The notes: a model not told the origin generated them from the letters alone. Counted from the stretch's first letter, positions 52,539-61,764 are shown. The stretch: 64,000 bases of DNA from JAGQRJ01 sp041402045 (GCA_041402045.1 JAWKSZ010000029.1:16145-80144), one strand, 5' to 3'. Program-made: numbers and translations.

Positions 52539-53855
52539 TCAGGTCAGCTCTTCGCTCATGAGCGGCTGGATCACCAGGCAGGCCAGGGTCGCGAACACGT
52601 TCATGAGCTGGACGTCGGCGGGGCGGATCGGGGCCTCGCCCTTGCGCTCGAAGTAGAGCAGCCCGAAGGTGCGCCCGCTGCGCAGGATCGGCGCCGCGAG
52701 GCCGTAGCCGTCGTCGGCCTCGACCTCGAGCACTCGCCGGCGGTGCAAGGTGCGCTCGAGGACGTCGGGGGCCACGCCGTTCTCGGGGGACCCTCCGGGG
52801 GGCGCGCCGCGCACGCGCTCCACGTTGATCAGGGGGTTGCGCCCGTCCTCCTCGGTGAGGATCGAGACCGCGCGGTCCGCGCGGAAGGTCTCGAGCAGCG
52901 ACTCCGTGAAGTGCTCGAGCACCGTCACGATCTCCGGCTCGTCGACGATCGCCGTGCACAGCTCGTGCAGGCTGGCCAGGTCGAGGTGTTCGTGGACGGC
53001 GGAGCTGACCAGCTCCGCCGCCGGCGGGCGGGAGGCCAGCTCTTGCTCCAGGTGCTTGAGGCGCTCCTGGGCGCTGCGCGCGAGGGTCTCCGCCTTGCGC
53101 AGCCGCGCGGTCAGGCGCTTGACCCGCTCCTCGAGCACCTGCGCCGTGGCCGACTCCTTTGGGCGCGCGCGGGCCCCCGACGCCGTGCGCCGCATGCCCT
53201 GGGTCTCGTCGGGGTCGCCGTTGAGCTCGCCCAGCCAGTCCTTGGTGTTGCGGGCGCCGCGGCGACGGGCGCCGCTGGTGGTGGGGCTCCCGTCGCCCTC
53301 GGCGGGGCGGCGCTGGCGCCCGCTGGTGGGAGAGTCGCCGAGCCGGGGGTGGCGTCCGCTGGATTCGCTGAGCCGGGGGTGTCGCGCGCTGGAGTCGCTG
53401 GGGCGGAGCTGAGGACCGCTGACCCGCATGCGGCGGCTGGAGCCGCTGCGCGGGGAAGCGCCCGACTGGCTGGGGAGGTTGCGGCGGCTAGCGCGCTTGG
53501 TCGTGTCGTCCTTGGGGTTCGGCCGTCGCGTGCGGCGAGACGTGGTGGCCACCCGCAGCACCCGCAGGCGCGCGCGTCCCAGGCCCAGCACGTCTCCCGC
53601 CCGCAGCGGCCCGCTCGTGCGGCGCTCGTCGTTGACCGTGGTCTCTCCCGCGAACAGGTCGCGCAGGACGAGGGCCTCGGTGTCGAGGGTCAGGACCACG
53701 TGGTGCGGTTGAACGCCGTCTCCCTGGATCACGACGTCGTTGTCGATCGCGCTCCCGATCGACGTCGGGCCAGCGGGCAGGGGGTGAACGACCGACTGGC
53801 CACGGGAGGTGTAGACGAGGCTTAGCTGGGACGTCGGCCCCGCCTCTTCAGGCAC
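52539..53855 (-). CDS. FHA - linker - GAF signalling protein
   Basis: 438 aa. The FHA domain (about 10-100: TSIGSAIDNDVVIQGDGVQPHHVVL) keeps the phosphothreonine-binding Ser/Arg-type loop in altered form (GSAIDND). Residues ~105-235 are a Ser/Arg-rich linker with repeated SxRHPRLxxS units that look like kinase target sites. A coiled coil (ERVKRLTARLRKAETLARSAQ) precedes a C-terminal GAF domain. A role as a phospho-reader for the nearby Ser/Thr kinase is plausible. It overlaps the end of the REC-DUF4388 gene by 8 bases. Confidence 0.8.
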   Translation of the reverse strand: MPEEAGPTSQLSLVYTSRGQSVVHPLPAGPTSIGSAIDNDVVIQGDGVQPHHVVLTLDTEALVLRDLFAGETTVNDERRTSGPLRAGDVLGLGRARLRVLRVATTSRRTRRPNPKDDTTKRASRRNLPSQSGASPRSGSSRRMRVSGPQLRPSDSSARHPRLSESSGRHPRLGDSPTSGRQRRPAEGDGSPTTSGARRRGARNTKDWLGELNGDPDETQGMRRTASGARARPKESATAQVLEERVKRLTARLRKAETLARSAQERLKHLEQELASRPPAAELVSSAVHEHLDLASLHELCTAIVDEPEIVTVLEHFTESLLETFRADRAVSILTEEDGRNPLINVERVRGAPPGGSPENGVAPDVLERTLHRRRVLEVEADDGYGLAAPILRSGRTFGLLYFERKGEAPIRPADVQLMNVFATLACLVIQPLMSEELT

Positions 53856-54561
53856 CCTTGCCCTCCTCGTCGAGGGCCTTCACCGCCTCCATGAGCAAGG
53901 AGAGGGTCGAGGCCTGGATCTTCCGCGAGCGCGGCGGCCGGCCCTCGTGGAAGCTGAAGTTCCCGCGCTGGAGGCGGGTCAGCGCGCGGAACGCGGCCTC
54001 GCTGCTGAAGCGCCCGATCCACGCGTCCCGGACCTCGCCCTGCTCGAAGGAGGCGCCCGCCTCTCCGCCGTCCAGGCTCACGATCAGCTCGCCCGACTTC
54101 TGTGAGTAGTTGAGGAAGCTGACGAGCTCGGCGAAGCCCAGCCGCGAGAGGTCGCCCTCGAGCAGCGGCTTCTTCGAGCTGGTGAGGTCGGCGATCCCGC
54201 GCACCGACGCGATCCGCTGGCGCAGGAGCTCGGTGCGGAAGGGCTTGGTGACGTAGGCGCTGGCGCCGGCCTTGAACGCCTCCCCCACCTTGTCGGGCTG
54301 GAACTCGCTCGAGATCACGATCACCGGGAGGTTCGCGCCGCGGGGGTGGGCGCGGATCTTCTTGATCAGCGAGACCCCGTCCAACCCTGGCATGTTCCAG
54401 TCGGTCAGGACCAGGCCCACGTCGAAGTTCAGGCCCTCCAGCTTGGCGAAGGCGTCGAGCCCGTCCTTGCACTCGACGATCTCGGCCACGCCGACCTCGC
54501 GCAGCACCTTGGCCTGCACCTTCCGCGAGAGCATGGAGTCGTCGACCAATAGCACCTTCAC
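53848..54561 (-). CDS. response regulator with DUF4388 (PATAN) output
   Basis: 237 aa. The receiver has KVLLVDDSMLSR, Asp54 in VLTDWNMPGLDG and Lys in YVTKPF. The C-terminal part begins LLEGDLSRLGFAELVSFLNY, a DUF4388 opening. REC-PATAN proteins take part in signalling in myxobacteria and cyanobacteria. GTG 54561 is the start. Transcribed divergently from rnpA and just upstream of the FHA-GAF gene. Confidence 0.85.
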   Translation of the reverse strand: MKVLLVDDSMLSRKVQAKVLREVGVAEIVECKDGLDAFAKLEGLNFDVGLVLTDWNMPGLDGVSLIKKIRAHPRGANLPVIVISSEFQPDKVGEAFKAGASAYVTKPFRTELLRQRIASVRGIADLTSSKKPLLEGDLSRLGFAELVSFLNYSQKSGELIVSLDGGEAGASFEQGEVRDAWIGRFSSEAAFRALTRLQRGNFSFHEGRPPRSRKIQASTLSLLMEAVKALDEEGKGA

Positions 54562-54750
54562 GCGTGCCCGCCCCTCGCTTCGGCGCGTTCTTCTCGTCCC
54601 AAGTCCGTGCGACTCTTCACCCGTTCGCTCCGGCCACTCAGGGTAGTCGCCCGAGCCGTTTGGCTCCACCGGGGTCGGTCGGGGACGGGAGATTGGCGCT
54701 TTCGTTCCCGCTTTCGCTGGTGCAGAGTATCCCATCGGAGGGGCGGCTGC

Positions 54751-55186
54751 ATGAGCGTCGAGGACCCCGAGGGGCTCCCCCCGGGGAGGGCACCGGCGGG
54801 AGTACGGGAGGGGGGGCGCCTGGGACCCGCCGAGCACGTCCGCGGGCGCGAGGCCTTCGCGGCCTTGCGCACCCGGGGCCGCCGGGGAGGCGACGACGTG
54901 CTGCGGGTGCTCGTCGCGCTCAACGGCTTGCCCTACGCTCGCTGCGGCATGGCGGTCAGCCGGCGCTACGGCAACGCACCAGCCCGCAACCGTTTACGCC
55001 GCCTGTATCGCGAGGCCTTCCGCCTCGAGAAGGCCCAGCTCCCCGCGGGGGTCGACGTGTTGATCTCCCTCCCGCGGCGCCGGGGAGCCGAGCCTGGAGC
55101 AGGTCCGCGCGTCCCTCGTGGCGCGGGCTGGGCAAATTCCAGCAGGGGGTCGCCAGCGCCTGCGGCGCAAGGGCGGGGCGCGCTGA
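54751..55186 (+). CDS. rnpA: ribonuclease P protein component, frameshifted in this sequence
   Basis: The first part ends with the RnpA core MAVSRRYGNAPARNRLRRLYREAFR, the RNR motif that binds the RNA subunit. At 55081-55086 (CGGGGAG) the frame must move by +1: the next frame continues REPSLEQVRASLVARAGQIP and stops at 55184-55186. One surplus G explains it; the corrected protein is ~144 aa with a ~40-residue N-terminal extension. RnpA is essential, so a sequence error is likelier than a true pseudogene. GGAGG lies before the ATG. The adjacent yidD is a usual neighbour; rpmH is absent. Confidence 0.8.
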
Positions 55187-55905
55187 GCGCGGAGCGCGTC
55201 GGCTTCCTGGAGTCCGCCGGGGCCGACGCCTTGTCCGCCGCCGCCTCGCCGCGGCGGGCGCGGTCCTGGCTACGGGCTGTTCCCCGTCGAGGCGGGGCAG
55301 GCGTCGGGTTGGTCGTCGCCTGCCTGGCGTTCCTGGGCAACGGGATCGAGGCCGGACGGGCGCGGACCCTCGGTCTGGGACGGCGCTCGGCGGCCGTCGG
55401 CGCGGCGCTGGTCGCCCACCTGGGCGCGTGGGCCTGGCTCACTGACCCCGCGCTCTGGGCGACGGCGACGCGGGTGGCGGTGCTCGTCGTCGCGGGGCTC
55501 ACGATCCCGACGTGGGCCCGGCGCTTCGACCGCGGGGAGGCCGGGTGGCGCGCGGCGGTGCGTCAGGGACCGCCCGACGGGCGAGCGCCGGCGGCCCTCG
55601 CGATCGCGCGGCGGCGCCTGCCCCTGCCCCTCGAGCTGTCCCTGGCGCTGGTGGGGCTGCCCCTGCGGCTGGCCTGCGTGGGGGCGATCGCCGGCTACCA
55701 GCTCACCGCGTCGCGGCTCATGCCGCCGGCCTGTCGCTTCGAGCCGACGTGCTCGCGCTACGGGTTCCACGCCTACCTGCGGCACGGGGTCGTGCGCGGC
55801 TCGCTGCTCACGGGCCTGCGCCTGGTGCGCTGCTCCCCGGTCAGCGACGGGGGCTACGACCCGGTCCCTCCGCGGTGCGCGCCCGAGGGCGCTGAGGTAT
55901 CGTGA
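55183..55905 (+). CDS. yidD: YidD-type membrane insertion factor with N-terminal membrane extension
   Basis: About 240 aa if read from CTG 55183, which overlaps the rnpA stop (CTGA); the true start is uncertain. The last ~85 residues are YidD: AGYQLTASRLMPPACRFEPTCSRYG and GVVRGSLLTGLRLVRCSPVSDGGYDPVP. The ~150 residues before it hold at least two hydrophobic segments (GVGLVVACLAFLG and VAVLVVAGLTIP regions), unlike the usual 70-85-aa YidD. If the start is internal the extension could be a separate small protein. The stop precedes the lipoprotein gene. Confidence 0.7.
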   Translation: MSAERVGFLESAGADALSAAASPRRARSWLRAVPRRGGAGVGLVVACLAFLGNGIEAGRARTLGLGRRSAAVGAALVAHLGAWAWLTDPALWATATRVAVLVVAGLTIPTWARRFDRGEAGWRAAVRQGPPDGRAPAALAIARRRLPLPLELSLALVGLPLRLACVGAIAGYQLTASRLMPPACRFEPTCSRYGFHAYLRHGVVRGSLLTGLRLVRCSPVSDGGYDPVPPRCAPEGAEVS

Positions 55906-55949
55906 GGCGCTCGCGAGCCCGAGGGCTCGCCCTTCGTCAGGGAGCGCGC

Positions 55950-56375
55950 ATGCGACCTCACCCCGCCGGGACCGCTCGCCTTTGGGCACCGCGCCTTCGC
56001 GCGGCGCTCTTGGCGGGCGCCCTGGGGGGCGTCGCCGGCTGCGGGACCCCCGAGCCGCCCCAGCCGGTCTCCGCGCCGGAGCTCCTGCCCGAGCTCCTCG
56101 GCGCCGAGGACGCGCTGGCGCGCTCGGCCCGCGACGACTTCTGGACGGCGAGCCTGGGCGACATGCTGAGCGCGCCCGAGCTCGAGGCCTACTGGGAGAC
56201 CCCGGCCCCCGAGCGCTTCGAGCGCTACGCGGTGCGCCTGCTGGAGGCGCGGCTGCAGGCCGACCTCCTCGAGCGCTACCGCGGTCGCATGACGCCGGAG
56301 CAGATCGACGTCTACTGCACGCAGCCCAGCTACGACGCGTGCCTGGCCTACGTGGAAGAGGTAACTGGATCGTGA
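55950..56375 (+). CDS. small lipoprotein of unknown function
   Basis: 141 aa. A signal with lipobox-like GGVAGC ends near residue 30; the mature part is acidic and helical with two Cys near the C-terminus (VYCTQPSYDACLAYVEE). ATG 55950 has GGAG five bases upstream. An earlier in-frame GTG (55902) overlapping the yidD stop is possible. Its stop overlaps the GTG of phoH (GTGA), so the two are coupled. No family recognised. Confidence 0.65.
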   Translation: MRPHPAGTARLWAPRLRAALLAGALGGVAGCGTPEPPQPVSAPELLPELLGAEDALARSARDDFWTASLGDMLSAPELEAYWETPAPERFERYAVRLLEARLQADLLERYRGRMTPEQIDVYCTQPSYDACLAYVEEVTGS

Positions 56376-57706
56376 GTTCCGGCGGCAAGTTCTTCGTGCT
56401 GGACACGAACGTGCTCTTGCACTCTCCGAGCTGCCTGCTCGAGTTCGGAGCCAACACGGTGGTGATCCCGGTCGACGTGATCGAGGAGCTCGACAAGTTC
56501 AAGTCGCACAACGACGAGCTCGGCCGCAACGCGCGCCAGGTGATCCGGATCCTGGACCGCGCCCGCGGCGAGGGGTCGCTGCAGGAGGGCGCGCCGATCA
56601 ACGACGAGGGCGGGCGGATCCTGGTCGACATGAAGCCCGTGTTCCTGATCGACAGCGGGCTGCGCGACGACACCCCCGACAACCGGATCATCTCGGTGGC
56701 CTACCGCCTGGCCCGGGACGGGCGCGACGTGACCTTCATCTCCAAGGACGTCAACATGCGGCTCAAGGCCGACGCGCTGGGGCTGCACGTCGAGGACTTC
56801 GAGACCGACAAGGTCGCCTCGGTGGACGACAGCTACCCCGGCTGGCGCGAGCTGAGCGTGAGCCCCGAGGCGATCGACGAGCTCATGCGCGAGCGCAGCC
56901 TCGAGTCCGAGCTGGCCCAGCAGCTCAACCCCAACGAGGCCGTGCTCCTGCGGGCCGAGGACAACCCCAAGCACACCGCGCTCGCGCGCCCGGTGCTCAA
57001 CGGGAGCGCCACGCCCCACGCCCTGCGTCCCTTCGCGACCAAGTCCGACCCGCTGATGGGGATCACCCCGCGCAACCTCGAGCAGCGGATCGCGCTCGAG
57101 CTCCTCCTCGATCCAGACCTGAGCCTGGTGAGCCTCATGGGGCAGGCCGGCACGGGGAAGACGCTCCTGGCCCTGGTGGCCGGGCTGCACCTGACCTTGA
57201 AGCAGCACAAGTACGAGAAGCTGCTCGTGGCGCGCCCGATCATGCCGCTGGGGCGCGACATTGGCTTCCTCCCCGGCACCGCCGAGGAGAAGCTCATGCC
57301 CTGGATGAAGCCGATCTTCGACAACATGCGCTTCGTGCTCCGCGAGCGGAAGGAGCCCGGAGAGGCCGAGAAGAAGCTCAACGACCTGCTCAAGAGCGGG
57401 ATCATCGAGATCGAGCCGCTGACCTTCATTCGCGGGCGCTCGATCCACGGGCAGTTCATCATCGTCGACGAGTGCCAGAACCTGACCCCGCACCAGCTGA
57501 AGACGATCATCAGCCGCGTGGGGCACGACACCAAGCTCGTGCTCACCGGCGACCCGTATCAGATCGACAACCCCTACCTCGACAGCCGCAGCAACGGCCT
57601 CAGCTACGTGGCCGACCGCTTCAAGAACCAGCGGATCGCCGGGCACGTGCGCTTCACCCGCAGCGAGCGCAGCCGCCTGGCCTCGATCGCGGTCGAGATC
57701 CTGTAG
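56372..57706 (+). CDS. phoH: PIN-PhoH family ATPase
   Basis: 444 aa. An N-terminal PIN domain (FFVLDTNVLLHSPSCLLEF, RVIRILD-like helices, NRIISVAY) is fused to a PhoH P-loop ATPase: Walker A GQAGTGKTLLALVAG and Walker B FIIVDECQNLTPHQLKTIISR, then LVLTGDPYQID. PIN-PhoH (PhoH2-type) proteins are RNA-unwinding or RNA-cutting factors. Coupled to the lipoprotein gene upstream and ending at the hairpin repeat block D. Confidence 0.9.
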   Translation: MSSGGKFFVLDTNVLLHSPSCLLEFGANTVVIPVDVIEELDKFKSHNDELGRNARQVIRILDRARGEGSLQEGAPINDEGGRILVDMKPVFLIDSGLRDDTPDNRIISVAYRLARDGRDVTFISKDVNMRLKADALGLHVEDFETDKVASVDDSYPGWRELSVSPEAIDELMRERSLESELAQQLNPNEAVLLRAEDNPKHTALARPVLNGSATPHALRPFATKSDPLMGITPRNLEQRIALELLLDPDLSLVSLMGQAGTGKTLLALVAGLHLTLKQHKYEKLLVARPIMPLGRDIGFLPGTAEEKLMPWMKPIFDNMRFVLRERKEPGEAEKKLNDLLKSGIIEIEPLTFIRGRSIHGQFIIVDECQNLTPHQLKTIISRVGHDTKLVLTGDPYQIDNPYLDSRSNGLSYVADRFKNQRIAGHVRFTRSERSRLASIAVEIL

Positions 57707-57708
57707 TC

Positions 57709-58205
57709 AGGGGGTCTGTCCCAGACCCCCTCGAGTCAGGGGGTCTGTCCCAGACCCCCTCGCCCTCGGCAGCAAAGCTGCTCGGGCTCACCAGTGGCTC
57801 GCGCGCGCTGCGCGTGCTGCGCGCTCGCGGCTGACGCCGCTCGCCGGTCGCGCCGACGGCCGAGAGGCGGCGGCCCCAGACCCCCTCGCCCTCGGGGCAA
57901 GCCTCGGCTCACCCTCGAGGGGCTCGCGCGCGCTTCGCGCGTGCTGCGCGCTCGCGGCTGACGTTGCCAAGCCGGTCGTGCTGACGGCCGAGAGGTGGCC
58001 TCAGACCCCCGCCCGGGGGCAAAGCCCCTGGCTCATTTCGAGCCTGGCGCCGCTGCAGCGCGCTGCGCGCTCGCGGCTGACGCCGCTTGCCGGTCGCGCC
58101 GACGAGAGGCGGGGCCCCACTCTCTTCGCCCGGCGGCAGCCCCTCGGGCTCACCCCCAGCAGGGGCTCGCGCTCGCGGGCTTCGCCCGCTCGCCGGGGGG
58201 TGCGC
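57709..58205 (+). repeat. modular hairpin repeat block, copy D (about four diverged units)
   Basis: The block opens with GGGGGTCTGTCCCAGACCCC twice (57711 and 57736), then repeats the modules with GCTCGCGCGCGCT(T/G)CGCGCG, CGCGGCTGACGCCGCTCGCCGG and GCCGACGGCCGAGAGG at least three times with growing divergence. It fills most of a 588-base gene-free gap between phoH and the small membrane protein. Open frames here are shadows of the repeats. Confidence 0.75.
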
Positions 58206-58294
58206 ATGACGCCCGACGAAGGCCTGCACCGATTCGGCCTGGACGCTGGCCACGCGCGCTCACGGCCGAGGCTGGCCGCGGACGGAGGGGCCGG

Positions 58295-58732
58295 CTACGT
58301 CGCGTCCGGCTCGTCTGGCGTGGGGTCGCGGCGGCCGAGGCGCAGGCCCCAGGCGCCGAGGGCGGCCACGCCGCAGCAGGCGAGGCCGACCCAGGCCAGG
58401 ATCACGTCGATCCGCAGGGTCTCGCGGTCGCACACCGAGCCGGGCCAGTGGGTCTGCTCGAGCAGCTCGAGGGTCGTGCCCGGGGCGCCGTGGGTGGGGT
58501 GGTCGCTGGGGGTCTCGACCCAGGTCGTTACGGACTCCCCGTCGGCCGAGCGATAGCTCACCTGCGCGCGGTGGGTGCGGCCGGACTGCTCGCAGTCCAG
58601 CACCTCCGCGGTGATCGCGCGGGAGCCCAGGCCGTAGCTGAGCGCCCGATAGGCCGAGGGCACGGCGGCCAGCGTGAGCACGCCGCCTACCCCCAGGGCC
58701 AAGGCCCACACCGTGTCCCGACGCTCGCTCAC
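58295..58732 (-). CDS. small membrane protein, DUF3592-like
   Basis: 145 aa. Two TM helices (about 8-28 and 108-130) bracket an ~80-residue loop (ITAEVLDCEQSGRTHRAQVSY, TTLELLEQTHWPGSV) with the AEVxxC..SGRTHRAxVSY pattern of DUF3592-type proteins, whose function is unknown. GTG start at 58732. It diverges from the gene at 58807. Confidence 0.65.
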   Translation of the reverse strand: MSERRDTVWALALGVGGVLTLAAVPSAYRALSYGLGSRAITAEVLDCEQSGRTHRAQVSYRSADGESVTTWVETPSDHPTHGAPGTTLELLEQTHWPGSVCDRETLRIDVILAWVGLACCGVAALGAWGLRLGRRDPTPDEPDAT

Positions 58733-58806
58733 GGGTGCAGCCTACGCTCCGGGTTCGCCCAGGAGAAGTGGGGAGCGCCTCCTGCGCGAAGGTGGTAGAA
58801 ACCCGC

Positions 58807-59427
58807 ATGACCGCAGTCGACATCGAGGGCGCCCTGGCCCTGTTCTCCGACCTGTTCCAGGAGGAGGCGTCCGCGCGTGAGTTCACTCTGCGGGAGGACG
58901 TCTCCTGGCTGCAGGCGACGCAGCGCAAGGCCGGCCTCGATCGGCGCTTCGACGGGGCCAAGGCGGCCGACGTCCTCGCGCTGCCGCAACGCCCGCGCAA
59001 GCCTGACGCGGCCTGGTTTGCCGCGGAGCGGGCCCAGGAGGTCGGGGAGCGCGTGGTGCACGCCGCCGCCTCGGCCAGCGTGGACGGGGAGCCGGTCGTG
59101 CTGGTCTACACCAACGCCCTGCGCGGTGACCTCGAGCTGTATCAGCGCTTCACCGTCGCCGAAGTCGGGACGGGGTGGCGACGGTCCGAGTTGAAGGTGG
59201 TCTCGACCTACGTGCGCTGCGGCGAGTGCTGGGACCAGGTCTCGCTCGCCCTGTCGCGGGACCCCTCCGCCGCGGCGGCGCTGCCCGGCTGCGACGCATG
59301 CGAGGGCCAAGGCTGGCGGTTCGCCAACGCCGGACACGCGCACGGGCCGCCCGTCAGGACCGGCCCGATACGCCGCCAGGCCGCCCCCTTGGAGGAGGCG
59401 GCCCGGCGGGTGTATGACGCGCTGTAG
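58807..59427 (+). CDS. protein of unknown function with CxxC pairs
   Basis: 206 aa. Mostly acidic, no signal peptide or TM segment. Two CxxC motifs (RCGECWDQ and GCDACEGQGWRF, about residues 138-168) could bind zinc. It does not match a family I know. The stop lies 9 bases before the end of the convergent macroglobulin gene. Confidence 0.6.
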   Translation: MTAVDIEGALALFSDLFQEEASAREFTLREDVSWLQATQRKAGLDRRFDGAKAADVLALPQRPRKPDAAWFAAERAQEVGERVVHAAASASVDGEPVVLVYTNALRGDLELYQRFTVAEVGTGWRRSELKVVSTYVRCGECWDQVSLALSRDPSAAAALPGCDACEGQGWRFANAGHAHGPPVRTGPIRRQAAPLEEAARRVYDAL

Positions 59428-59436
59428 CGGGTCTGG

Positions 59437-61638
59437 CTAGCGGAACTCAGCGCCCGAGCGAGCCTCGATCTCGACCTGCTGGCCGGGGATCCACTGCTTG
59501 TGCTCGTCGGTGTAGTAGAGGTAGGCCCGCGAGGGAGGCGCGGTGTAGCGCCCAGGGATCTGCGCCACGAGGCTCAGGCCCAGGGTCACCTCCTGCTTGG
59601 GCTCCATGTCGCGCCAGTAGAGGATCACCTCCCGCGGGCGGGTCTCGACGAAGTCGACGCGACCGGCGCGCTTGAGCTCCTCGAGCTGCTCGGGGCGTGC
59701 CTCCATGCCGCCCGGGATCCCCACGATCGCCATGGTCATGGGCAGCCCTTCGGCGGTGGTGTTGCTCACCGTCACCGTGAGCTCCGTGCCTTCGCCCTCG
59801 ACGAGCTTGGTGGCGCCGAGGGAGGTCGAGATATCGACCAGGCACTCCGCCGAGGTCGGGGGCAGCGGCGTGCGGTAGCGCACCTGGACCGAGGCCGGGA
59901 GCGGGCTCCCGCCCTGCATGCGCAGCTCGAGCTTGTGCGTGCCCGGGGTCAGCGCGTCGTGGAACGGGGGCAGCTCGACGGGGCCCTCGTGCTCCGCGGT
60001 GAACGCCACCTCGTGCACCAGGTCGCCGTCGACGAAGAGCTGCACCGTGCCCGGTTGGCGCGGGGTGGCCTTGAGCGCGTCGTAGGCCACGATCGCGCGC
60101 AGGGCGAGCACCGTCGCCTGGGTCGAGCCGAAGCGCCCGCCCTTGCACTGCTCGAGCAGCCAGGTCATGCCGCGCTCGAGGTGCACGGTGTGCTCTGGCA
60201 GGCGCATCCAGGCCAGGATCGCGAGGGCGGTCGTCTCCATTTGCAGGCTGGTGCCGCCGCTGCGGGTGATCGAGGTCACCGCGCCGGCGACGTCCCCCGC
60301 CTCGGTCTGAGCCGCGGCGAGCTTGCCCGCGAGGTCCTTGGCGCGCTCGAGCTGACCGGCCTTGAGGCAAATGTTCGCGGCCAGGGCGCGGACGTAGGCG
60401 TCCTCGGACGCCAAGGCGCCCTCGACCACCGCGTCGATCTCCTTCTGGATCTCGGTCTCGCCCGCCTCGGCCAGGGCCCAGGTGATATAGGCGTTGGTCG
60501 TCGGCGCCGGGGCGCCGCCGACGCTGTCCAGCGCGCGCTCGTTGCGCTTGAACCCGCCCTCGCCGTCGCGTCGGCTGAGGAGCCAGGTCCGGGTGCGCCC
60601 GACCATTCCGTCGTCGACGGCGCAGCCCACGGCGGCCATGTCGTTGAACTCCAGCAGGCCGTAGGCGGTCAGGGCCTCGTGCCCCGGGTCCCCGCCGAAC
60701 CACTCGTAGCCCTTGTCGCTGCACTCGAAGCCGACGAGGCGCGCGTAGCCCTTGTCCAGGAGCCCGGCGGTCTTGGAGATCAGCGCCGGGTCGACCCCGC
60801 GGTGGGAGCGCAGGTACTGCATGGCCATGACGTTGGGGTAGTTCGTCGAGCTCGTCTGCTCGAAGCAGCCGTAGGGCTCACGCAGGAGCGCGGCCAGGGC
60901 CTCGGTCAACGACGCCATGGGGGTGGGGTAGGCCTTGGCCTCGGTGACCAGGCTCAGCCCCACGACCTGCTCCGGGATCGCGATCTCGCCCACCAGCGGC
61001 GCCTCGCTCGAGAGCAGGCCGCCCAGGTCCGTCTGCATCGGGAACCCGGCAGCGACCACCTTCAGCGGACGGTGAACCGCCTCGCGCTGGTCGCCGCTCT
61101 GGCCGAGGACGCGCACCACGTGCTCGCCCGGCATGACGTCGGCCAGGGTCACCAGGAACCGCTCGCGGCTGTTGGCCTTGAGCGGGCGGTTGCGGGTCGC
61201 GATCTGGGTCGTGCCCGCGCCTACGGTGATCGAGGCCTGGGTGTCGGTGCCGGTGCTGTTCACCACCGAGACCGGGATCCGCACCTCGTCGGTGCTCGTG
61301 ATCTCCAGCGGCAGCTTGGGCTCCATGTAGAACGGGCGGACCGCCTCGACGGTCGCGTCGGCGCTGGCCAGCGAGCCGTCGTCGGCGACGGCGTCGACCC
61401 GGGCGCGGAAGGTCGTGATCGAGTCGGAGACGCTGACCGTGGTCTCGAACACGCCCTGGGCGTCAGTGCGGGCGCCGCCGTTCCAGTAGACGGTCTCGGC
61501 GAAGTCGGTGCGCTCGCTGCCCCCGCTGGGGACGTGGGCGAACTGCCGGACGACGACGAAGGGGCCGGCGACCTCGTCACGACGTTGGCGGGGAGCGAAG
61601 GCCAACTCCTCGTCGGCCAGGGCCTCACCCGCCGCCAC
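59437..61638 (-). CDS. alpha-2-macroglobulin-like protein, C-terminal part with thioester
   Basis: 733 aa if read from GTG 61638. It contains the ANA/MG-like start (DFAETVYWNGGARTDAQG), the bait-distal domains, the thioester segment EPYGCFEQTSSTNYPN (Cys and Gln kept as in bacterial macroglobulins) and the TED helices, ending with a beta domain. It lies in the same frame as the upstream half, separated by an in-frame TGA at 61765-61767. Bacterial macroglobulins trap proteases in the periplasm. If the stop is an error, the full protein would be ~1,370 aa. Confidence 0.75.
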   Translation of the reverse strand: MAAGEALADEELAFAPRQRRDEVAGPFVVVRQFAHVPSGGSERTDFAETVYWNGGARTDAQGVFETTVSVSDSITTFRARVDAVADDGSLASADATVEAVRPFYMEPKLPLEITSTDEVRIPVSVVNSTGTDTQASITVGAGTTQIATRNRPLKANSRERFLVTLADVMPGEHVVRVLGQSGDQREAVHRPLKVVAAGFPMQTDLGGLLSSEAPLVGEIAIPEQVVGLSLVTEAKAYPTPMASLTEALAALLREPYGCFEQTSSTNYPNVMAMQYLRSHRGVDPALISKTAGLLDKGYARLVGFECSDKGYEWFGGDPGHEALTAYGLLEFNDMAAVGCAVDDGMVGRTRTWLLSRRDGEGGFKRNERALDSVGGAPAPTTNAYITWALAEAGETEIQKEIDAVVEGALASEDAYVRALAANICLKAGQLERAKDLAGKLAAAQTEAGDVAGAVTSITRSGGTSLQMETTALAILAWMRLPEHTVHLERGMTWLLEQCKGGRFGSTQATVLALRAIVAYDALKATPRQPGTVQLFVDGDLVHEVAFTAEHEGPVELPPFHDALTPGTHKLELRMQGGSPLPASVQVRYRTPLPPTSAECLVDISTSLGATKLVEGEGTELTVTVSNTTAEGLPMTMAIVGIPGGMEARPEQLEELKRAGRVDFVETRPREVILYWRDMEPKQEVTLGLSLVAQIPGRYTAPPSRAYLYYTDEHKQWIPGQQVEIEARSGAEFR

Positions 61639-61764
61639 GTCGGCCTCGGGCTGCGCGGCGACCTTGCGGGCGGGCTCGGCGCGGTTCTCGACGCGCTCCT
61701 GCCGGGCCTCGACCGGTTGGTCGGCCGGCTCCTCGATCGGGCCGCCTCGCCGAACTCCTGGGGA

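Noticed and set aside
55183..55540. PgpA-like domain before YidD
   Set aside because: The hydrophobic segments do not show the PgpA sequence blocks; left as an unknown extension.
57709..58205. CRISPR array
   Set aside because: Units are diverged and contiguous with internal palindromes, without constant repeats, unique spacers or cas genes.
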